From: Cytobacillus gottheilii
Lineage (GTDB): Bacteria > Bacillota > Bacilli > Bacillales > Cytobacillaceae
Direction: 5' to 3'
NCBI RefSeq assembly: GCF_900166665.1
Contig: NZ_LT800494.1
Location: 3,857,045 to 3,921,044 of the forward strand
DNA: 64,000 nt
Shown: positions 9,300 to 18,055 of the stretch, one piece after another
Position numbering within the stretch: position 1 is the first letter of the stretch
Layout: the number at the start of each line of letters is the position of its first letter
Program-made: the position numbers and the translations under genes
Notes under the pieces: generated by a model
What the model was told of the DNA's origin: nothing
Database searches by the model: none
What the model saw: only the letters and a program-made list of their open reading frames with translations

Positions 9300-10142
9300 T
9301 TACCGAGGTCTTTCCGAAACCATAAAGCCAAAGGACATATGATCCTGAACAGGAATCCATGCGCCTATTCCTTGTGATGTTACATTTTTTACAACAATGA
9401 CTTTTTTGTTTCCTTTCAGCATGAGGTAAACTTCACCGTACGTGACTTTCCCTTTTTCATTGATGGCAGGAGCATAGCCATATAAATAACCAAGACGTTT
9501 AGGAGGGATATTATAGACATTATCCTTCTTGGTTCCCCCTCCAATGATTGTTTCAAAGGCAAGTGACAAGCCTGTCTTTTCGGTTGCCTTTAACAGCATC
9601 ATCTTCTTAACGTCTTCTGAATTTGGAATTTTAGCCGTTAATCCGCCTTTTACAACTTTTTGTGCTTCTTGAACAAAGTGAATCTGATAGGGTGCTTTTC
9701 CACCGCGATTATCAAAATAGTTCGTATTGATTTTTTGATATTCCCAATTTGGAGCTGTTTCAGTAGACTCATAATTCAGCGGCCATTGTCCCAAGTACAC
9801 AACGGCCTTATAACCAATGGCAAACGGTGTGCTATTGACCGTCGTTTCATTTAACATACGAATCAAATCCGGGTTTTCAATCTTCACCTTAGATGAATCA
9901 ATCAGCTTTTGCGTTAGATCGCTAGGCTGCAGGGTTGGCATATCCTGATCAGGATTAGGATACGTATTTTCCTTGGTTATATTGAGAACCGAGCTTGGTA
10001 TACTGATCGCTTTTGATTCTTTTTTTTCAGCTTTTTCTTCTGTTTTCTCAGCTTTTTCTTCCGTTTTTTCAGCCATAACAGATGTCTGTAAGGACATTAT
10101 AATTAATAGAGCAGATACAATAGATAATAATCTTTTTTTCAT
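9300..10142 (-). CDS. yfkD: YfkD-family exported protein
   Basis: The 280-residue protein has a signal peptide (MKKRLLSIVSALLIIMSLQ..VMAE, cut near residue 25). A Lys/Glu repeat (EKTEEKA twice) forms a flexible spacer, and a conserved YfkD domain of unknown function follows. A GTG six codons upstream is in frame but forms part of the ribosome binding site, since AAAGGAG is the very start of that extension. The ATG at 10142 is therefore chosen, 8 nt after AAAGGAG. No catalytic motif was recognised. Confidence 0.88.
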   Translation of the reverse strand: MKKRLLSIVSALLIIMSLQTSVMAEKTEEKAEKTEEKAEKKESKAISIPSSVLNITKENTYPNPDQDMPTLQPSDLTQKLIDSSKVKIENPDLIRMLNETTVNSTPFAIGYKAVVYLGQWPLNYESTETAPNWEYQKINTNYFDNRGGKAPYQIHFVQEAQKVVKGGLTAKIPNSEDVKKMMLLKATEKTGLSLAFETIIGGGTKKDNVYNIPPKRLGYLYGYAPAINEKGKVTYGEVYLMLKGNKKVIVVKNVTSQGIGAWIPVQDHMSFGFMVSERPR

Positions 10143-10258
10143 GTTGTGAACTCCTTTCACTTTTAGCCATGATCATTTACTATTAGTTTTTTCGTCCTGT
10201 CACTTTTCTATCCATTAATAAGAAATAAAATTGTAACACCATTGTAAAAATCAGAATA

Positions 10259-10287
10259 TTTACAAATATCAAAATATATGTCATAAT
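10259..10287 (+). promoter_or_regulatory. SigA-type promoter of an orphan transcript
   Basis: TTTACA (10259-10264), a 17-bp spacer, then CATAAT (10282-10287). It points away from yfkD towards a terminator at 10491-10519, with no conventional gene between them. Confidence 0.6.
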
Positions 10288-10293
10288 AACATT

Positions 10294-10519
10294 AATTCAA
10301 TAAAGGAGGGCAGCTAAATCCATTCGCTTATAAAGGAGGCTAGAGCATACTTGACTGGCACACAGGAAGAGAAATCATCCTAAACAGGAAGATGGTGATC
10401 CATGCCGAATAGCGAAGAGATGAAGCTTACCGAATGAACAAAATACTTAAAGAATACCCTAATAGTGTGGGAAACTAATTGCTTCCCGAAAACGGCTCTT
10501 CCCCTGGAGCCGTTTTTTT
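10294..10519 (+). ncRNA. Candidate small RNA or short-peptide transcript
   Basis: A good promoter (10259-10287) and a terminator (10491-10519) bracket about 225 nt with no long reading frame. It contains two strong ribosome-binding motifs, AAAGGAGGG (10302-10310) and AAAGGAGG (10332-10339). Possible tiny frames are a 21-codon frame at 10318-10383 whose first codon would be ATC, MPNSEEMKLTE (10402-10437), and MNKILKEYPNSVGN (10434-10478), which overlaps the previous one by ATGA. It may be a regulatory RNA, a dual-function RNA or a peptide operon. No known family was recognised. Confidence 0.4.
10491..10519 (+). terminator. Terminator of the orphan transcript
   Basis: AACGGCTC pairs with GAGCCGTT, followed by TTTTT. 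It can also serve the minus-strand cax gene, which ends at 10523. Confidence 0.85.
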
Positions 10520-10522
10520 GTT

Positions 10523-11578
10523 TTACAATAAATAAAATCCAATTCCCATGATCATATAAGCGGCCAATAGTGTTGCACCTTCAAACCAATTGGACTCTCC
10601 GTCATTTGAAATCACAATCATCAAGAGGACCGCTGTTACCATCGAAATTAATTCGGGCAATGTAAAAACAAGCGACATAGGATCCGCAAATAATAATGAT
10701 ATCAAGACGAGAACTGGGGCAACAAACATAGCCACTTGCAAGGTGGAGCCAACTGCAATTTCGACTGCTATATCCATTTTATTTTTGTAAGCCATAATAA
10801 TAGCGGATGCGTGCTCTGCCGCATTTCCGACAATTGCGACAATGACGACACCAATAAAGAGCTCTGTCCATCCAAACGCTTCCCCAACGGTTTCAAAGGT
10901 GTGAACTAGGTTTTCTGATACATATGCAACAGCCACAGTGCTGATGGCTAAAACAGTAATAGCCTTGCCTTTTCCCCACTCAGGCTCTTCATGGGCATGT
11001 TGCTCATTCTCTGTGTTCGTTTGATAGACACCCCGATGCGTTACCAGTTTAAAAAATAGAGCTGCCAAGTATAGAACAATCAATATGATTGAAATGCCTA
11101 TACTAAAACTGATTGTTTTTGTTTCATTCATTGTCATAGAGAACACTTCTGGAATTACAAATGCCACAATGACCCCAAACATTAGCAGACCAGAATTATG
11201 TCGTGCATCAAAAACATTATAAGTTTGCCGTTTATATTTTAATCCTCCTACAAAAAAGGATAATCCGGCCACCAGCAGAAGATTTCCAATGACAGAGCCT
11301 GTTAAGGATGCCAAAACAACTCCAACTAATCCTTCTTTCAAGGCAAAAACAGAAATAATCAGTTCAACGGCATTTCCAAAGGTTGCGTTAAGAAGTCCGC
11401 CAATCCTAGGTCCAGCTACTATCGCCAGACTCTCTGTTGCTCTCCCCATAAAACCAGCTAACGCTATAATCGTTAAGCAATAGATCCCAAACATAATAAT
11501 ATTAGACCAGTGAAGCAGTGTTCCGACTATCGAAAGCGGAACACCCGCAAAGACGAGCACCAAAAATATTCTGTTCAA
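10523..11578 (-). CDS. yfkE: Calcium/proton exchanger YfkE (CaCA family, ChaA-like)
   Basis: The 351-residue membrane protein has about eleven helices in two homologous halves. Each half carries a signature acidic alpha-repeat, GGLLNATFGNAVELII and VAIVGNAAEHASAI, whose Glu residues bind Ca2+. An acidic loop (residues about 190-205) separates the halves. It extrudes Ca2+ in exchange for protons. A GTG three codons upstream is in frame, but the TTG at 11578 lies 10 nt after AGAGGGA and gives the N-terminus MNRIF seen in B. subtilis YfkE. It is divergent from yfkF, as in the B. subtilis block. Confidence 0.93.
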   Translation of the reverse strand: MNRIFLVLVFAGVPLSIVGTLLHWSNIIMFGIYCLTIIALAGFMGRATESLAIVAGPRIGGLLNATFGNAVELIISVFALKEGLVGVVLASLTGSVIGNLLLVAGLSFFVGGLKYKRQTYNVFDARHNSGLLMFGVIVAFVIPEVFSMTMNETKTISFSIGISIILIVLYLAALFFKLVTHRGVYQTNTENEQHAHEEPEWGKGKAITVLAISTVAVAYVSENLVHTFETVGEAFGWTELFIGVVIVAIVGNAAEHASAIIMAYKNKMDIAVEIAVGSTLQVAMFVAPVLVLISLLFADPMSLVFTLPELISMVTAVLLMIVISNDGESNWFEGATLLAAYMIMGIGFYLL

Positions 11579-11727
11579 AATGGTCACTTCCCTCTATGTT
11601 CCTGGTTGCAGAATAAATCTATTGATTATTTTGTGCAGAAAATGGGTTTATAACCAATTTAATTTTTTTCGAGTGATCCTCCCTCTAATTCTCGAAAGAA
11701 TCATTTATGGTTGATCATATATTGTTT

Positions 11728-11845
11728 TTTAATCAATTTTCATAGGCTTTTCGATTATTTCTCAGAGCTTTTCGATCATTTCCCTGCTTCTTTCGTTGAT
11801 TTCAGAAACGTTTTTAATCATTTCAAGGAACTTTTTGATCATTCC
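11728..11845. repeat. 21-bp tandem repeats, about 6 copies
   Basis: The unit TTTTCGATCATTTC plus about 7 variable bases starts at 11728 (degenerate), 11749, 11770, 11791, 11812 and 11833, an exact 21-bp period. Because 21 is divisible by three, an open frame crosses it with weak heptad-like repetition. That frame has no ribosome binding site or recognisable protein, so it is not called. The array fills the gap between divergent yfkE and yfkF. Confidence 0.85.
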
Positions 11846-11982
11846 GGGAAAGACTCTCTTTCTCCTCTATTTAATCTTTCACATACACGCTTTTATTGGA
11901 CATCTTTCCCTTGCCAATCTTCTGAATTCCATATACCATCTTTTAGGGAGACTAAATTATTTTACAAGCTGAGGTATGGGGA

Positions 11983-13158
11983 ATGAAAAATAGAGAAAAT
12001 ATGCGCTTTTGGATCTTAGTGAGTATTGTGGCAATATCTGGATTTAGTCAGGGAATGCTGTTGCCTCTAATCGCGGTTATTTTTGAAGCGGATGGAGTGT
12101 CATCGAGTTTAAATGGTTTGAATGCAACTGGACTTTATATTGGAATTCTGCTAATTTCACCGTTTATGGAATATCCGCTGCGTAAGTACGGCTATAAACC
12201 GGTTATCATTTTGGGAGGTTTGCTCGTTGTCGTGTCGCTGCTGCTTTTCCCCTTCTGGAAAACGTTCTGGTTTTGGTTTGTGCTGCGGTTATTGGTAGGC
12301 ATAGGTGATCATGCCCTGCACTTTGGAACACAGACATGGATTACCAGCTTTTCACCTGATCATAAAAGAGGACGTAACATATCACTATATGGATTGTTTT
12401 TTGGTTTAGGATTTGCGGTTGGACCATTAATGACACCGCTAGTTGAGGTTAATGAAGCATTGCCATTTATCATTTCCTCTATTTTATGTTTCATAGCCTG
12501 GTTATTTTTATTCACCTTAAAAAATGATTTCCCTGAGCAAACAGTTCAAGTGAATTCCTTTAAAGAAACGATGAAACGTTTTAAAGCGGCATCTAAATAC
12601 GCGTGGGTTGCCTTTCTTCCTCCATTAGGCTATGGATTTTTAGAAGCTTCTCTGAATGGAAGCTTCCCGGTGTACGGATTAAGAATTGGTTTAGAGGTTT
12701 CAAGCGTATCATTGCTTTTAACATCTTTTGCAGTGGGAGCGATCGTGTTTCAGCTGCCGCTTGGCATGTTAAGTGATAAGTATGGGCGAAGGAAAATATT
12801 ATTGAGCGTGCTTCTTTTTGGGTCACTTGCCTTTGTGACTGCAAGCTTTCTTGAAAGCTCAGCAACAGCGCTTGCGGTTTGTTTATTTGTTGCAGGTATG
12901 GCCGTCGGATCGACTTTTTCGCTTGGCATTAGCTATATGACTGATCTTGTGCCGCGCAATCTGCTGCCTACAGGCAATTTGCTGTGCGGAGTTGCTTTTA
13001 GTATGGGAAGCTTGACTGGACCTTTTTTTGGCGGCATCTTCATTGAGTATTTCCAGGCTTTAAGTTTCTTTCATATTATAAGCATCATGCTGCTTCTGAT
13101 CTTCTTAAGCATTGCTTTGTTTGGAGAAAAACCCAGCAGTGTTTCAGAGCAGATCTAA
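11983..13158 (+). CDS. yfkF: MFS transporter YfkF
   Basis: The 391-residue protein has 12 predicted membrane helices of the major facilitator superfamily. The MFS loop motif appears in the second half as GMLSDKYGRRKILL (near residue 265), and a degenerate one in the first half (PLRKYGYKPVII). The length and its place beside yfkE match B. subtilis YfkF. Substrate is unknown; drug efflux is possible. The ATG follows a GAGGTATGGGGA region. Confidence 0.88.
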   Translation: MKNRENMRFWILVSIVAISGFSQGMLLPLIAVIFEADGVSSSLNGLNATGLYIGILLISPFMEYPLRKYGYKPVIILGGLLVVVSLLLFPFWKTFWFWFVLRLLVGIGDHALHFGTQTWITSFSPDHKRGRNISLYGLFFGLGFAVGPLMTPLVEVNEALPFIISSILCFIAWLFLFTLKNDFPEQTVQVNSFKETMKRFKAASKYAWVAFLPPLGYGFLEASLNGSFPVYGLRIGLEVSSVSLLLTSFAVGAIVFQLPLGMLSDKYGRRKILLSVLLFGSLAFVTASFLESSATALAVCLFVAGMAVGSTFSLGISYMTDLVPRNLLPTGNLLCGVAFSMGSLTGPFFGGIFIEYFQALSFFHIISIMLLLIFLSIALFGEKPSSVSEQI

Positions 13159-13242
13159 TTGGAAACTTTTTGCTATGCAACGTCTGTTAGATAAGGTATG
13201 ATAAGAATATATAAAACAACTCCATATAAAATTGTCTTGAAC

Positions 13243-13276
13243 GCTGTCACCTCTATGGTGGCAGCTTTCGTCGTTT
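13243..13276 (+). terminator. Terminator of yfkF
   Basis: GCTGTCACC pairs with GGTGGCAGC across a 5-nt loop, followed by TTTCGTCGTTTT. Confidence 0.75.
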
Positions 13277-13352
13277 TATTGGGGTATTGATGTTGATTAT
13301 TCTTCTCATCTGAGATAGTGAGTGCAGTCTAACCATACAAGGAGGAACAAAA

Positions 13353-15275
13353 ATGAACACTGAAACAAAAGCCGTTTACCAATCCCAGCCAACAGCTGAA
13401 AAAGGAACCTCATTTGAAAATATTAAAAATCATGCAGAACTTATTGCCGCTCTTTTTAGCGGTGTGCTAATTCTTGCAGGCTGGCTTTTAGATCGAGAAG
13501 GTTTCCAGTCTGCTTCAGTTGCCGTGTATTTGTTTGCATTCGTAATCGGCGGATTCGCCAAAGCAAAAGAAGGTATTGAAGATACGATTGAAAACAAAGA
13601 ACTAAATGTAGAAATGCTGATGATCTTTGCAGCGATCGGATCTGCCATCATTGGCTATTGGACAGAAGGAGCTATTTTAATTTTTATTTTTGCATTAAGC
13701 GGTGCTCTAGAAACGTATACAATGAACAAAAGTCATAAAGAAATCTCCGCACTTATGGATCTGCAGCCTGAAGAGGCATTACTTCTTTCCTCTGGACAAG
13801 AGAAAAAGGTGCATGTATCACAGCTGGTCATAGGTGATCATATTTTAGTGAAGCCTGGCGAAAGAATTCCTTCTGATGGCAAAATCGTAAAAGGACAAAC
13901 AACCATTGATGAAGCTGCGATTACTGGAGAATCAATGCCCGTTTCAAAAAGTATGGACGATGAAATTTTCGCGGGAACTGTTAACCTCAACGGCTCCATT
14001 ACGGTAGAGATAACGAAACTAAGCAATGATACGCTCTTTCAAAAAATCATTAAGTTGGTGCAATCTGCTCAAAGTGAAAAATCTCCTTCACAGCTTTTTA
14101 TTGAAAAATTCGAGGGGCGTTATGTGAAGGTTGTTCTATCTGTTGTAGCCTTGATGATGGTATTGCCGCATTTTTTATTAGGCTGGTCATGGACAGAAAC
14201 GTTTTACAGAGCCATGATTCTTCTCGTTGTTGCTTCTCCATGTGCATTGGTGGCATCGATTATGCCAGCGACATTAGCAGCAATCTCAAATGGCGCACGT
14301 CATGGCATCTTGTTCAAAGGCGGCGTTCACCTTGAAAATTTAAGCCACTTGCATGCCATTGCTTTTGACAAGACTGGAACGCTCACTAAAGGCAAACCGG
14401 AAGTAACTGATTTTATTGCAATTTCCGATGTTTCTGCAGATGAAATTTTGTCTATCACTGCTTCAATTGAAAGACATTCTACACACCCGCTTGCACAAGC
14501 AATTGTAAAATATGCGACAGAACAATTAGATCAGCCTCTCTCTAACCCGGATTATATCGAGGATGTTCCTGGCTGGGGTGTAAAAGCGGTTATAGCCAAT
14601 GAAGAGTGGACGATTGGGAAAGCAAACTTTTCATCTGGTAATCAAACCGAAGAATTTAAAATAAAGGTCGAAAACCTGGCTCAAAGCGGAAAAACAGTTG
14701 TATATGTAACGCGTGGCGAAAAGCTGGCTGCTATTATTGCCTTGAAGGATGTTGTTCGCCAAGAAACAAAGGCTGCCATTGAACTGCTGAAGAAACAAGG
14801 CATTTATACGATAATGTTAACAGGCGACAGCAAAGAAACAGCAGCCGCCATAGCCGCTGAAAGCCATGTCGACGAATTCATTGCCGAGTGCCTGCCTGAA
14901 ACAAAGGTCGACCATCTGAAAGCATTAAAAGAAAAGTACGGAAATGTAGCCATGGTCGGAGACGGCATTAACGATGCACCAGCACTTGCATCCGCAAATG
15001 TGGGGATTGCGATGGGCGAAGGTACAGATGTCGCGCTTGAAACAGCCGATGTGGTACTAATGAAAAATGAATTGCCGAAAATAGCTGAAGCCATCTCCTT
15101 GTCCCGGAGAATGAATGCAATTATTAAGCAGAATATCATTTTTTCTATCACTGTCATCATGGTTCTAATATCGTCTAACTTTTTGCAGGTACTTGACCTT
15201 CCTTATGGAGTTATTGGCCATGAAGGTTCAACGATTTTGGTCATATTGAATAGTTTGCGCTTGTTGCGTTCTTAA
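13353..15275 (+). CDS. pfeT: P1B4-type heavy-metal ATPase (PfeT/ZosA-like)
   Basis: The 640-residue P-type ATPase lacks N-terminal metal-binding domains. The membrane metal site is SPC (residues 295-297) rather than CPC. The phosphorylated Asp lies in DKTGT (Asp339), the nucleotide domain has ERHSTHP, and the hinge has MVGDGINDAPAL. A C-terminal HEGST (623-627) together with SPC defines the P1B4 class. B. subtilis PfeT (earlier ZosA/YkvW) belongs here and exports Fe(II). No convincing PerR box was found upstream. Start ATG after AAGGAGGAACAAAA. It sits between yfkF and yfkH, outside its B. subtilis neighbourhood. Confidence 0.88.
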   Translation: MNTETKAVYQSQPTAEKGTSFENIKNHAELIAALFSGVLILAGWLLDREGFQSASVAVYLFAFVIGGFAKAKEGIEDTIENKELNVEMLMIFAAIGSAIIGYWTEGAILIFIFALSGALETYTMNKSHKEISALMDLQPEEALLLSSGQEKKVHVSQLVIGDHILVKPGERIPSDGKIVKGQTTIDEAAITGESMPVSKSMDDEIFAGTVNLNGSITVEITKLSNDTLFQKIIKLVQSAQSEKSPSQLFIEKFEGRYVKVVLSVVALMMVLPHFLLGWSWTETFYRAMILLVVASPCALVASIMPATLAAISNGARHGILFKGGVHLENLSHLHAIAFDKTGTLTKGKPEVTDFIAISDVSADEILSITASIERHSTHPLAQAIVKYATEQLDQPLSNPDYIEDVPGWGVKAVIANEEWTIGKANFSSGNQTEEFKIKVENLAQSGKTVVYVTRGEKLAAIIALKDVVRQETKAAIELLKKQGIYTIMLTGDSKETAAAIAAESHVDEFIAECLPETKVDHLKALKEKYGNVAMVGDGINDAPALASANVGIAMGEGTDVALETADVVLMKNELPKIAEAISLSRRMNAIIKQNIIFSITVIMVLISSNFLQVLDLPYGVIGHEGSTILVILNSLRLLRS

Positions 15276-15285
15276 GGTGGAAAAA

Positions 15286-15600
15286 GGGCTGGGACAAAAC
15301 GAAAATACTATTTCTAAAACACGAAGGTTCATTTTCAAGGTTTGCGTGTTTAACAAGCCCGTTCCATTGCGCTCCAGACCCTCGCTTTCCATGGGGAGGA
15401 AGCTGAGACTCCTCGGAGCAAAGCTCCTGCGGGGTCTCACCTTTTCCTCTATTGCCCATAGGAGTCGAGGGTCCTCCGCTTCATTTCACTCATGTTTAGA
15501 AGATATATTATAAAATAATAAATAAAAAAACCGAATGATTAGAAAGATACACATCCTAATCATTCGGTTCTGTGGTTGTGTTAAATACTTATGTCCCCGT
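15286..15600 (+). repeat. Long palindromic element, copy A
   Basis: About 315 bp starting GGCTGGGACAAAAC and ending near ATACTTATGTCCC. It holds a GC-rich block (CCCTCGCTTTCC ... GAGTCGAGGGTCC, 15378-15472) and a hairpin with CCGAATGATTAG (15531-15569). The same architecture recurs, in inverse order, at 33723-34022 and 51391-51655. It fills the space after pfeT; the open frames across it are in repeat DNA. Confidence 0.8.
15523..15569 (-). terminator. Hairpin with minus-strand T run inside element A
   Basis: AACCGAATGATTAG pairs with CTAATCATTCGGTT; on the minus strand it runs into TTTTTTTATT. It could stop antisense transcription into pfeT. Confidence 0.55.
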
Positions 15601-15624
15601 CTCTTTTTTCTTTGGAAGGCCACC

Positions 15625-16463
15625 TCGCCTTAAGCTTGTCGCCCCTGAGCAAGCGCCTTCCGCTTTTCATTTGTCCAGCTGCAGCGGCTAGCCCCTCGAG
15701 GTCTTAAGTCGACCTGTCCTAAAGGTTAAAGAACAAACCTTTATGCCATCTCGCCTTAAGCTTGTCGCCCCTGAGCAAGCGCCTTCCGCTTTTCTATTGT
15801 CCAGCTGCAGTGGCTAGCCCCTCGAGGTCATAAGTCAATCCAGCCAAAAGGTCAAAGAACGACCTTCTGGCTGGCTCGCCTTATGCTTGTCGGGGCTGGT
15901 CAAGCCACTTCCGCTTTTCTATTAATGATATCCGTTTTGGCCGTTGGCAGATCCGGATGTTTTATGTTTTGGTTTGTTTTTGCCTTTTTGTTTTGTGCCG
16001 CCGTCTTTTTTTGTATGCTTTGTCATGTGAAGTCCTCCTTGGCGTTAGGTGTGGTCTTGCCAGGTTATTTTACGGCACCCTAATCCTTTTTATACAGGAG
16101 AAAATTGGACGCAATTGCTCCTTTCTGAGCAAGGCGCTTCGGCTTTTCTTGGTTCCAGCTACAGCCCCTAGCCCCTCGAGGTCTTAAGTTAATCTGTCCA
16201 GAAGGTTAAAGTGCAACATTCTAGCCATCTTGCCTTAATCTTGGGGCCCTTAGGATGTGGGTTGTGCAGACGTTGCCACAGGACGTGGCGGTATTAGTCT
16301 GCGTTCCTTTACTGGAGCAAGGCGCTTCCGCTTTTCTTTGTGTCCAGCTGCAGCCCCTAGCCCCTCGAGGTCTTAAGTCAATCCATCCAAAAGGTCAAAG
16401 AACGACCTTCTGGCTGGCTCGTCTTAAGCTTGTCGGGGCTGAGCAAGGCGCTTCCGCTTTTCT
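15625..16463. repeat. Array of 125-126-bp GC-richer repeat units
   Basis: Units begin at 15625, 15751 and 15876 (periods 126 and 125), and degraded units follow around 16230 and 16419. Each holds CTTGTCGCCCCTGAGCAAGC, CTTCCGCTTTTC, CCAGCTGCAGCGGCTAGCC and CCTCGAGGTC. The third unit is interrupted by a small gene (15922-16026). The block at 16250-16312 carries an extra module (GTTGTGCAGACGTTGCC). Apart from the small gene, no coding signal was seen. Confidence 0.85.
15922..16026 (-). CDS. Small basic Lys/Gly-rich protein, 34 residues
   Basis: This short frame has a textbook ribosome binding site (AAGGAGG, then 7 nt, then ATG at 16026). It encodes a 34-residue hydrophilic protein starting MTKHTKKDGGTKQKGKNKPK and ending in NGQNGYH, very rich in Lys, Gly and Thr with no hydrophobic segment. 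Composition is like minor small acid-soluble spore proteins, but I do not recognise the family. It lies inside a repeat array, which breaks exactly around it, so gene callers are likely to miss it. Confidence 0.6.
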   Translation of the reverse strand: MTKHTKKDGGTKQKGKNKPKHKTSGSANGQNGYH

Positions 16464-16466
16464 TGC

Positions 16467-17291
16467 TTAACAGTCCTGTTTCGTATTTTTCATATGGATA
16501 GCATTGATTTCCCCGCCGATTAAAATGATGATGCCGGATAAGTAAAACCAGACCATCAGTACGATAATTGCTCCAATGCTCCCATATGTTGCCGAATAGT
16601 TGCCAAAATTGCTTACATAGTAGGAAAATGCCAGGGATGTTAAAATCCAGCCAAGTGTGGCAAAAATAGCACCTGGAATCACACTGATGCAGGTTAGTTT
16701 TTTATTCGGAGCAAACCAGTAGAGACCGATGAAAATAATAAACAAGATAACTGGACTCACAAGCCATCTCAGCATGTTCCAAACCGTTAAAAAAAAGTCG
16801 GACAGTCCAAATACATTAAATAAGAATTCGCCAATCTGTCTGCCAAACACAGGTAAAAGCAGAGCAAGCACAAACACAAAAATCATTCCAAAAGTCAAAA
16901 GAACGGCCATGCCTCTCGCGACTAGAAAAGACCGGCTTTCCTGAACATCATATGCTTTGTTAAAAGCGCGCACCACTGCGTTAATTCCATTTGAAGCAGA
17001 CCAGATTGTTGCGATGATCCCGAAGGAAAGCAGCTTTCCATTTTTCTCAGATAACTGATTCACATTGGTCTCAATTAATGCCATCGTATCTCCCGGAGCG
17101 TAGTCGCGCACAACACTTAAAATATCCTCTAGCGTAATCGGCAAATAGGGCACTAATGTGACCAAAAATAACAGCAAAGGAAACAATGAGAGCAAAAAGA
17201 AATAAGCTAGCTGAGCAGCGAGACCCAAGACATCATCGTTATGCACACGATTCCAGAGATTTTTAATTAAACCTCCGTATGCTTGTCCCAT
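16467..17291 (-). CDS. yfkH: YihY/BrkB-family membrane protein YfkH
   Basis: The 274-residue protein has about six membrane helices. The family core AAQLAYFFLLSLFPLLLF (residues 25-42) and WSASNGINAVVRAFNKAY are characteristic of the YihY/virulence-factor-BrkB family; the former ribonuclease BN label is obsolete. Exact role unknown, possibly envelope transport. The start at 17291, after GAGGTG, lies inside the end of the upstream YtxH-type gene (25-nt overlap), so the two form an operon with coupled translation. The stop falls at the edge of the 125-bp repeat array. Confidence 0.88.
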   Translation of the reverse strand: MGQAYGGLIKNLWNRVHNDDVLGLAAQLAYFFLLSLFPLLLFLVTLVPYLPITLEDILSVVRDYAPGDTMALIETNVNQLSEKNGKLLSFGIIATIWSASNGINAVVRAFNKAYDVQESRSFLVARGMAVLLTFGMIFVFVLALLLPVFGRQIGEFLFNVFGLSDFFLTVWNMLRWLVSPVILFIIFIGLYWFAPNKKLTCISVIPGAIFATLGWILTSLAFSYYVSNFGNYSATYGSIGAIIVLMVWFYLSGIIILIGGEINAIHMKNTKQDC

Positions 17292-17638
17292 TCATTCACC
17301 TCGTTTTCATTGTGAAGACTCTTTTCCCCCTTAAAGGCACTTTTTGTGTTTTCCACCAGTGTTGTAACCTGAGGAGCGGCCTCACGCAATTCTTCAACTG
17401 TTTCTGCAATAAAAGCAACATCCTCGCTTACCTGCTGAGCAGCGATTTTCATGCGTGCAGAAAATTCTTTTACGTTGTTGAACGTTTCATTCGGATTTTT
17501 CACATAATACGCCGTGCTATTTGCGGTCTTCCTACAGAAGGCTGCGGCTGACTCCCGCGTACTTTTATCTAGCATCGTTAAAGCCCCCCCTGCAAGGGCA
17601 CCATAAAAAATACCTTTCCAAAACAATGATTTCCCCAT
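17267..17638 (-). CDS. YtxH-domain protein upstream of yfkH
   Basis: The 123-residue protein has the short glycine-rich hydrophobic segment of the YtxH family (WKGIFYGALAGGALTMLD, residues 7-24), followed by amphipathic charged helices. Its 3' end overlaps yfkH by 25 nt, which indicates a two-gene operon; a membrane-associated accessory role is inferred. It may correspond to B. subtilis yfkI by position, but this was not verified. Confidence 0.7.
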   Translation of the reverse strand: MGKSLFWKGIFYGALAGGALTMLDKSTRESAAAFCRKTANSTAYYVKNPNETFNNVKEFSARMKIAAQQVSEDVAFIAETVEELREAAPQVTTLVENTKSAFKGEKSLHNENEVNEWDKHTEV

Positions 17639-17827
17639 ATGACCATTCTCCTTTTCATATATACGAATTGAATTCTGGAATTTAGAACAAAATTCCTCTA
17701 TTTCATTTTCTTCTATTTCTCATAGTTCATGCAACTTATATGAAAGAGTTGTCCAATAATAATGATTGACTTTTATAAGGGAACATGGAAAGATAAATTG
17801 ACAAGCCAAATAAGAGAGGATGTCGGG

Positions 17828-18052
17828 ATGAATCTATCAGAAAAATCAACTGAAAACGTGGAATATATGATTGAAAAAATCAAAGATAAGTTAAAAGTGC
17901 TAAACATGGGAGCTATAAAACCTTCTCACTTCGATGAAGAAATGTATGAAGATTTGCGCTATCTCTATGACCATATCATGAAAAAAGATTCATTCAGCCC
18001 GAATGAAATGCAGGCACTTGCTGAAGAATTAGGGAATTTGCGAAAAATGTAA
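17828..18052 (+). CDS. yfkK: DUF1128-family protein YfkK
   Basis: The 74-residue acidic helical protein matches the YfkK/DUF1128 pattern: [33 protein letters not shown] and [18 protein letters not shown]. The frame is open 22 codons further upstream, but the ATG at 17828 lies 8 nt after GAGAGG and gives the B. subtilis length. Function unknown. Flanked by a strong terminator and convergent with yfkM. Confidence 0.88.
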   Translation: MNLSEKSTENVEYMIEKIKDKLKVLNMGAIKPSHFDEEMYEDLRYLYDHIMKKDSFSPNEMQALAEELGNLRKM

Positions 18053-18055
18053 AAC

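Noticed and set aside
11711..11986. 91-codon frame before yfkF
   Set aside because: It is made of the 21-bp repeats; the apparent periodic protein follows from the period being divisible by three.
13198..13213. Possible Fur/PerR box before pfeT (TGATAAGAATATATAA)
   Set aside because: Matches only part of the consensus and lies upstream of the yfkF terminator, about 140 bp from pfeT.
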